The notes beneath the pieces are model-generated. The model worked only from the letters and a program-made list of their open reading frames with translations, was not told the DNA's origin and did no database searches. Shown in pieces: positions 62,714-64,000 of a stretch of DNA of 64,000 nucleotides. The stretch is from Allygus modestus (taxonomy: Eukaryota > Arthropoda > Insecta > Hemiptera > Cicadellidae): the NCBI GenBank assembly GCA_963675035.1, contig OY776111.1:37093131-37157130 (forward strand), read 5' to 3'. A program made the translations under genes and the position numbers. The stretch's first letter is position 1. Every line of letters begins with the position of its first letter.

Positions 62714-64000
62714 ATGCCATCTCAAAATTTATTTACATCGAACATGTTGTTGTGTGCAATATGCTCCGTGCCCTGCTCCAAAAGAGGTAATTTAATCAGA
62801 CACTATCGTAACATTCACAAAGTTATTCCTAAAATTTGTAAAAAATGCCATCAAATATTTGATAATAACAATCATTTTAAAGCGCATATGCTTAATAACC
62901 ACAATAGTTGTAATGTGTGTAAGAGAGTCATCACTCGTGACAAGAAACGCCACCACCTACGATGTGATAAACGACCTTACAAGTTGTATATTTTTAACGG
63001 TGAATCTGTGGAAGTATTAGACACTCTTCAATCTTGTCCCCTACCTATCAAATGGATTCTTATTAGGAGGGTAAAGTTCATCAAACACTCGGTGGACAAT
63101 AATGGTGATTTAATCATTGACAAAGAATGTATTGCTGATTTTCGAAGTTTAACTAATTTATCAATTGAGAAAGCACAATTAAAGACTCAAATTAAAGAAG
63201 CACTTTTTAAGATCGATACCTCCATGCACAAGTATCAAGCCCAAGGCAGTGGATGGATATATGACCATACTAAATACTGGCAGCTGCATGTTTACAAGTA
63301 TAAACCCCTAACTCCCAACTCATACATACCCACACCAGAAAATATAAAATCAAAACACGCTGTTTTAAATATTAAAAATAGTGATAATAAATGTTTCGTG
63401 TGGAGTGTTTTAGCAAGCTTGAATCCAAGGAATCGTAAAGAAAATGCAAATCGAGTATTTTACTACGAACCCCACATAGGCCAGTTGAATATGTCAAATA
63501 TAAAATATCCCGTAAAAATATCCGACATTGATAAATTTGAAAAACAAAATAACATAAGTGTTAATGTATATGGAATTGAAGGACAATTAATATATCCATT
63601 GAGAATAACTAAACTAAATAGTAATACGCACGTCAACCTGCTGCTTCTACAACGGGGTCGGAAATCACATTACTGTTTAATTCGTGATTTTGATAAGTTA
63701 ATGCTGCGGTCTACAAAAGATGACCATAAGAAATATTTTTGCAAGTTCTGTTTGCAACATTTTTGCACCAAAGATATATTGGAACGTCACACAACATATT
63801 GTAAAACCTTTGATGCCCAAAGAGTACAAATGTCTAAAAAAGATACACTACAATTTACGAATTACAAATATCAACTTAAAGCTCCCTTTGTGATTTATGC
63901 AGATTTCGAATGTTTTATAAACTGTGGCAAACACACTCCTTCTGGATTTGCTTATGTTGTAGTGAGAGATTCTAAAATTATTTACGAAGAGTTGTACAGC
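62714..64000 (+). CDS. Protein-primed DNA polymerase B, N-terminal part, runs off the window
   Basis: An open frame of 429 codons from ATG 62714 (MPSQNLFTSNM) to the window end without a stop. Domain order: three C2H2-type zinc fingers (CAICSVPCSKRGNLIRHYRN, CKKCHQIFDNNNHFKAHMLN, CNVCKRVITRDKK; residues ~16-95); a central region; an OTU-like segment with NSDNKCFVWSVLASLNP (candidate Cys) followed by FEKQNNISVNVYGIEGQ and HVNLLLLQRGRKSHYCLI (late His); a further zinc pair (CKFCLQHF...H); and the start of the polymerase exonuclease with motif I (VIYADFECF). This layout is that of Polinton/adintovirus-like polymerases. It overlaps in content with the 26320 remnant but is clearly a different, intact gene. 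Confidence 0.85.
   Translation, partial: MPSQNLFTSNMLLCAICSVPCSKRGNLIRHYRNIHKVIPKICKKCHQIFDNNNHFKAHMLNNHNSCNVCKRVITRDKKRHHLRCDKRPYKLYIFNGESVEVLDTLQSCPLPIKWILIRRVKFIKHSVDNNGDLIIDKECIADFRSLTNLSIEKAQLKTQIKEALFKIDTSMHKYQAQGSGWIYDHTKYWQLHVYKYKPLTPNSYIPTPENIKSKHAVLNIKNSDNKCFVWSVLASLNPRNRKENANRVFYYEPHIGQLNMSNIKYPVKISDIDKFEKQNNISVNVYGIEGQLIYPLRITKLNSNTHVNLLLLQRGRKSHYCLIRDFDKLMLRSTKDDHKKYFCKFCLQHFCTKDILERHTTYCKTFDAQRVQMSKKDTLQFTNYKYQLKAPFVIYADFECFINCGKHTPSGFAYVVVRDSKIIYEELYS

Noticed and set aside
1..64000. tRNA genes
   Set aside because: I looked for obvious cloverleaf A/B-box sequences and saw none I could support; only the tRNA-iMet-like primer-binding site at 20212 resembles a tRNA, and it is too short. 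A tRNA scan would settle this.

Overview
The window looks like arthropod, most likely insect, nuclear DNA. It is AT-rich, has no ordinary host gene that I recognise, and is built almost entirely of transposable elements and an endogenised virus-like element. Families typical of insect genomes are present: hAT, piggyBac, mariner/pogo, Merlin, Ty3/Gypsy and Polinton/adintovirus-like elements. A hemipteran host is my guess from the general look of the families, not something the sequence proves.

Left flank (1-10.5 kb): non-autonomous DNA transposons with clear terminal repeats, a 26-bp palindromic minisatellite (6054-6495), and the minus-strand remains of a multi-exon gene of a transposon-associated insect family.

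Core (about 10.5-50.2 kb): a decayed Polinton/adintovirus-like provirus on the plus strand, opened up by later insertions. With the insertions subtracted it is of the order of 20 kb, in the usual Polinton range. In order: an accessory cluster (Ser-rich/zinc protein, F-box-like protein, bHLH-like protein, tiny ORFs and an acidic protein with an LXCXE motif); the exonuclease half of a protein-primed DNA polymerase B (26.3-27.6 kb); the C-terminus of the packaging ATPase (30.1 kb); fibre-like repeats; a core protein; a phospholipase A2 protein; an adenain-type protease; the penton; and the double-jelly-roll major capsid protein (34.8-46.9 kb, split by a retrotransposon). A second accessory cluster (47-50.2 kb) includes a BIR-RING inhibitor-of-apoptosis gene. 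Most genes carry stops or frameshifts. The left accessory genes sit in repeated cassettes: a conserved upstream block (CCTTGACC motif, CCCACCACC tract, TATA box), a short ORF, then a palindromic stem-loop.

Insertions into the provirus: (i) a 6.3-kb Ty3/Gypsy-type element (14589-20933, minus strand) with 4-bp target duplication CTAG, in which everything between the N-terminal part of gag and the integrase core is replaced by a long RNA-virus-like structural protein ORF; (ii) a 10.8-kb Gypsy element (35366-46145, minus strand) inside the capsid gene, with target duplication TGGT and an SGNH-hydrolase-like domain between gag and protease, followed by an anomalous second copy of 206 bp of capsid gene; (iii) a Gypsy 3' LTR (27610-28310) that truncates the polymerase; (iv) a deleted Merlin transposase (23.8-24.2 kb).

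Right flank (51-64 kb): nested mariner/pogo elements, two hAT elements with exact 8-bp target duplications, a dispersed repeat family, tandem repeats, one isolated Pro-rich/acidic ORF (58.4-58.8 kb, minus), and at the right edge the intact 5' half of a second protein-primed polymerase gene (62714 to the window end) with zinc fingers and an OTU-like domain, preceded by its own TATA box.
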